Origin: Acidobacteriaceae bacterium
GTDB lineage: Bacteria > Acidobacteriota > Terriglobia > Terriglobales > Acidobacteriaceae
Direction of reading: 5' to 3'
DNA length: 5,024 bases
Assembly: GCA_030838305.1 (NCBI GenBank)
Contig: JAUTWY010000457.1
Span: 1 to 5,024 of the forward strand
The notes beneath the pieces are model-generated. The model did no database searches, was not told where the DNA came from, and worked only from the letters and a program-made list of their open reading frames with translations. The translations under genes and the position numbers were made by a program. Shown piece after piece: positions 4,329 through 5,024 of the stretch; within the stretch, counting starts at the first letter, position 1, and every line of letters begins with the position of its first letter.

Positions 4329-5024
4329 CAACCCGAAAATAGTGTCGCGAGAGGAATGGCTTGCGGCTCGCAAGAAACTACTTGCCAAAGAAAAGCAGCT
4401 CACGCGCGAGCGTGACGCTCTGGCTGCGGAACGCCGCCAGCTGCCCTGGGTCAAAGTCGATAAGAATTATGTTTTCGATTCACCGGATGGCAAGAAAACT
4501 CTTGCTGACCTGTTCGACGGCAGAAGCCAACTCATCGTCTATCACTTCATGTTCGGGCCGGAGTGGAACGAAGGCTGCCCCAGTTGCTCATTCGGCATGG
4601 ATCATACCGAAGGCGCACTGCCGCATTTGGCGCAACGCGATGTCTCATTCGCAGCGGTTTCACGAGCCCCCTTGTCCAAAATCGAACCGTTTAAGAAGCG
4701 CATGGGCTGGCGATTTGCCTGGGTCTCGTCATTCGGGACCGACTTCAACTACGCCTACCGCGCTTCCTTCACACCGGAGGAAGTGGCAAAAGGCAAGGTA
4801 GAGTACAACTTCGATCTCGTCGAATTCCCCAGTGCGGAAGCACCCGGAATCAGCGTCTTCTATAAGGACAAGTCTGGCAACCTCTTCCACACTTATTCCG
4901 CCTACGCTCGCGGGACCGAAAATGTTGTCAACACATACAACTACCTCGATCTTGTTCCCAAAGGCCGCGATGAGGACGCCCTGCCCTTCACGATGTCCTG
5001 GGTTCGCCATCACGATCGCTACGC
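4309..5024 (+). CDS. DUF899 (COG4312) thioredoxin-like protein, 3' end beyond the window
   Basis: The frame is open from ATG 4309 to the right edge (238 complete codons). Residues 12-45 are a charged helix (VSREEWLAARKKLLAKEKQL and onward to RRQLPW). The thioredoxin-like core follows: the strand LIVYHFMFGPEW (75-86), then the redox motif C90-P91-S92-C93, then VSFAAVSRAPLSKIEPFKKR and the aromatic motif GWRFAWVSSFGTDFNYAY (133-150). ISVFYKD and VNTYNYLDLVP are also typical of the family. The sequence stops at WVRHHDRY, which is usually very near the C-terminus, so only a few residues should be missing. The family is annotated as predicted dithiol-disulfide oxidoreductase; no substrate is known to me. 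AGGAAGA (4296-4302) lies six bases before the start. The overlap with the CPFC peptide gene and the shared promoter P3 suggest that the two cysteine-pair proteins work together. No signal peptide is seen, so it is probably cytoplasmic. Confidence 0.92.
   Translation, partial: MSTNTIDNPKIVSREEWLAARKKLLAKEKQLTRERDALAAERRQLPWVKVDKNYVFDSPDGKKTLADLFDGRSQLIVYHFMFGPEWNEGCPSCSFGMDHTEGALPHLAQRDVSFAAVSRAPLSKIEPFKKRMGWRFAWVSSFGTDFNYAYRASFTPEEVAKGKVEYNFDLVEFPSAEAPGISVFYKDKSGNLFHTYSAYARGTENVVNTYNYLDLVPKGRDEDALPFTMSWVRHHDRY

Noticed and set aside
4361..5013. Reading frames on both strands over the DUF899 region (4361-4801 +, 4729-5013 -)
   Set aside because: Both are shadows of the DUF899 frame, which runs open to the window edge with unmistakable family motifs.

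Overview
The window looks like a chromosomal stretch from a soil-type bacterium of moderately high G+C, most plausibly Acidobacteriota. That assignment rests on the style of the STAS protein (D-A-G-G-L-G core) and on the mix of DGPF, DUF899 and CPFC-type genes. It is a judgement from memory of such genomes and is not proven. All supported genes are on the + strand.

Layout. Positions 1-272 hold no convincing gene. A STAS-domain protein follows (273-848). Next comes a two-gene unit: a DGPF/YCII-family protein (1035-1400), whose stop overlaps the start of an ECF42-type sigma factor with a TPR-like C-terminal extension. The sigma gene is split by a one-base frameshift near 1757-1761, giving pieces 1400-1789 and 1747-2628. 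After it lie an SDR oxidoreductase (2730-3458), a DUF1772 membrane protein broken by two one-base insertions (3555-4021), a hairpin terminator (about 4055-4082), a 54-residue CPFC-motif membrane peptide (4164-4328), and a DUF899 thioredoxin-like protein that runs off the right edge (4309-5024).

How it works together. The main observation is that three gaps carry the same bipartite promoter: TGTCGA, exactly 17 bp, then CGTC. The copies lie at 955-981, 2645-2671 and 4086-4112, each 51-58 nt before a start codon. They precede the DGPF-sigma unit, the SDR gene and the CPFC-DUF899 pair. The hexamer and the CGTC element match what I remember of the ECF42 target promoter. The window therefore reads as a compact autoregulated sigma-factor regulon. 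The sigma factor would drive its own operon and two neighbouring redox-type transcription units. The second and third promoters are 45/52 identical, including the transcribed leader.

Caveat. There are three apparent single-base indels in two genes within about 2.2 kb, while the neighbouring genes are intact. This could mean decay of the locus or sequencing errors. It decides whether the sigma factor is functional.
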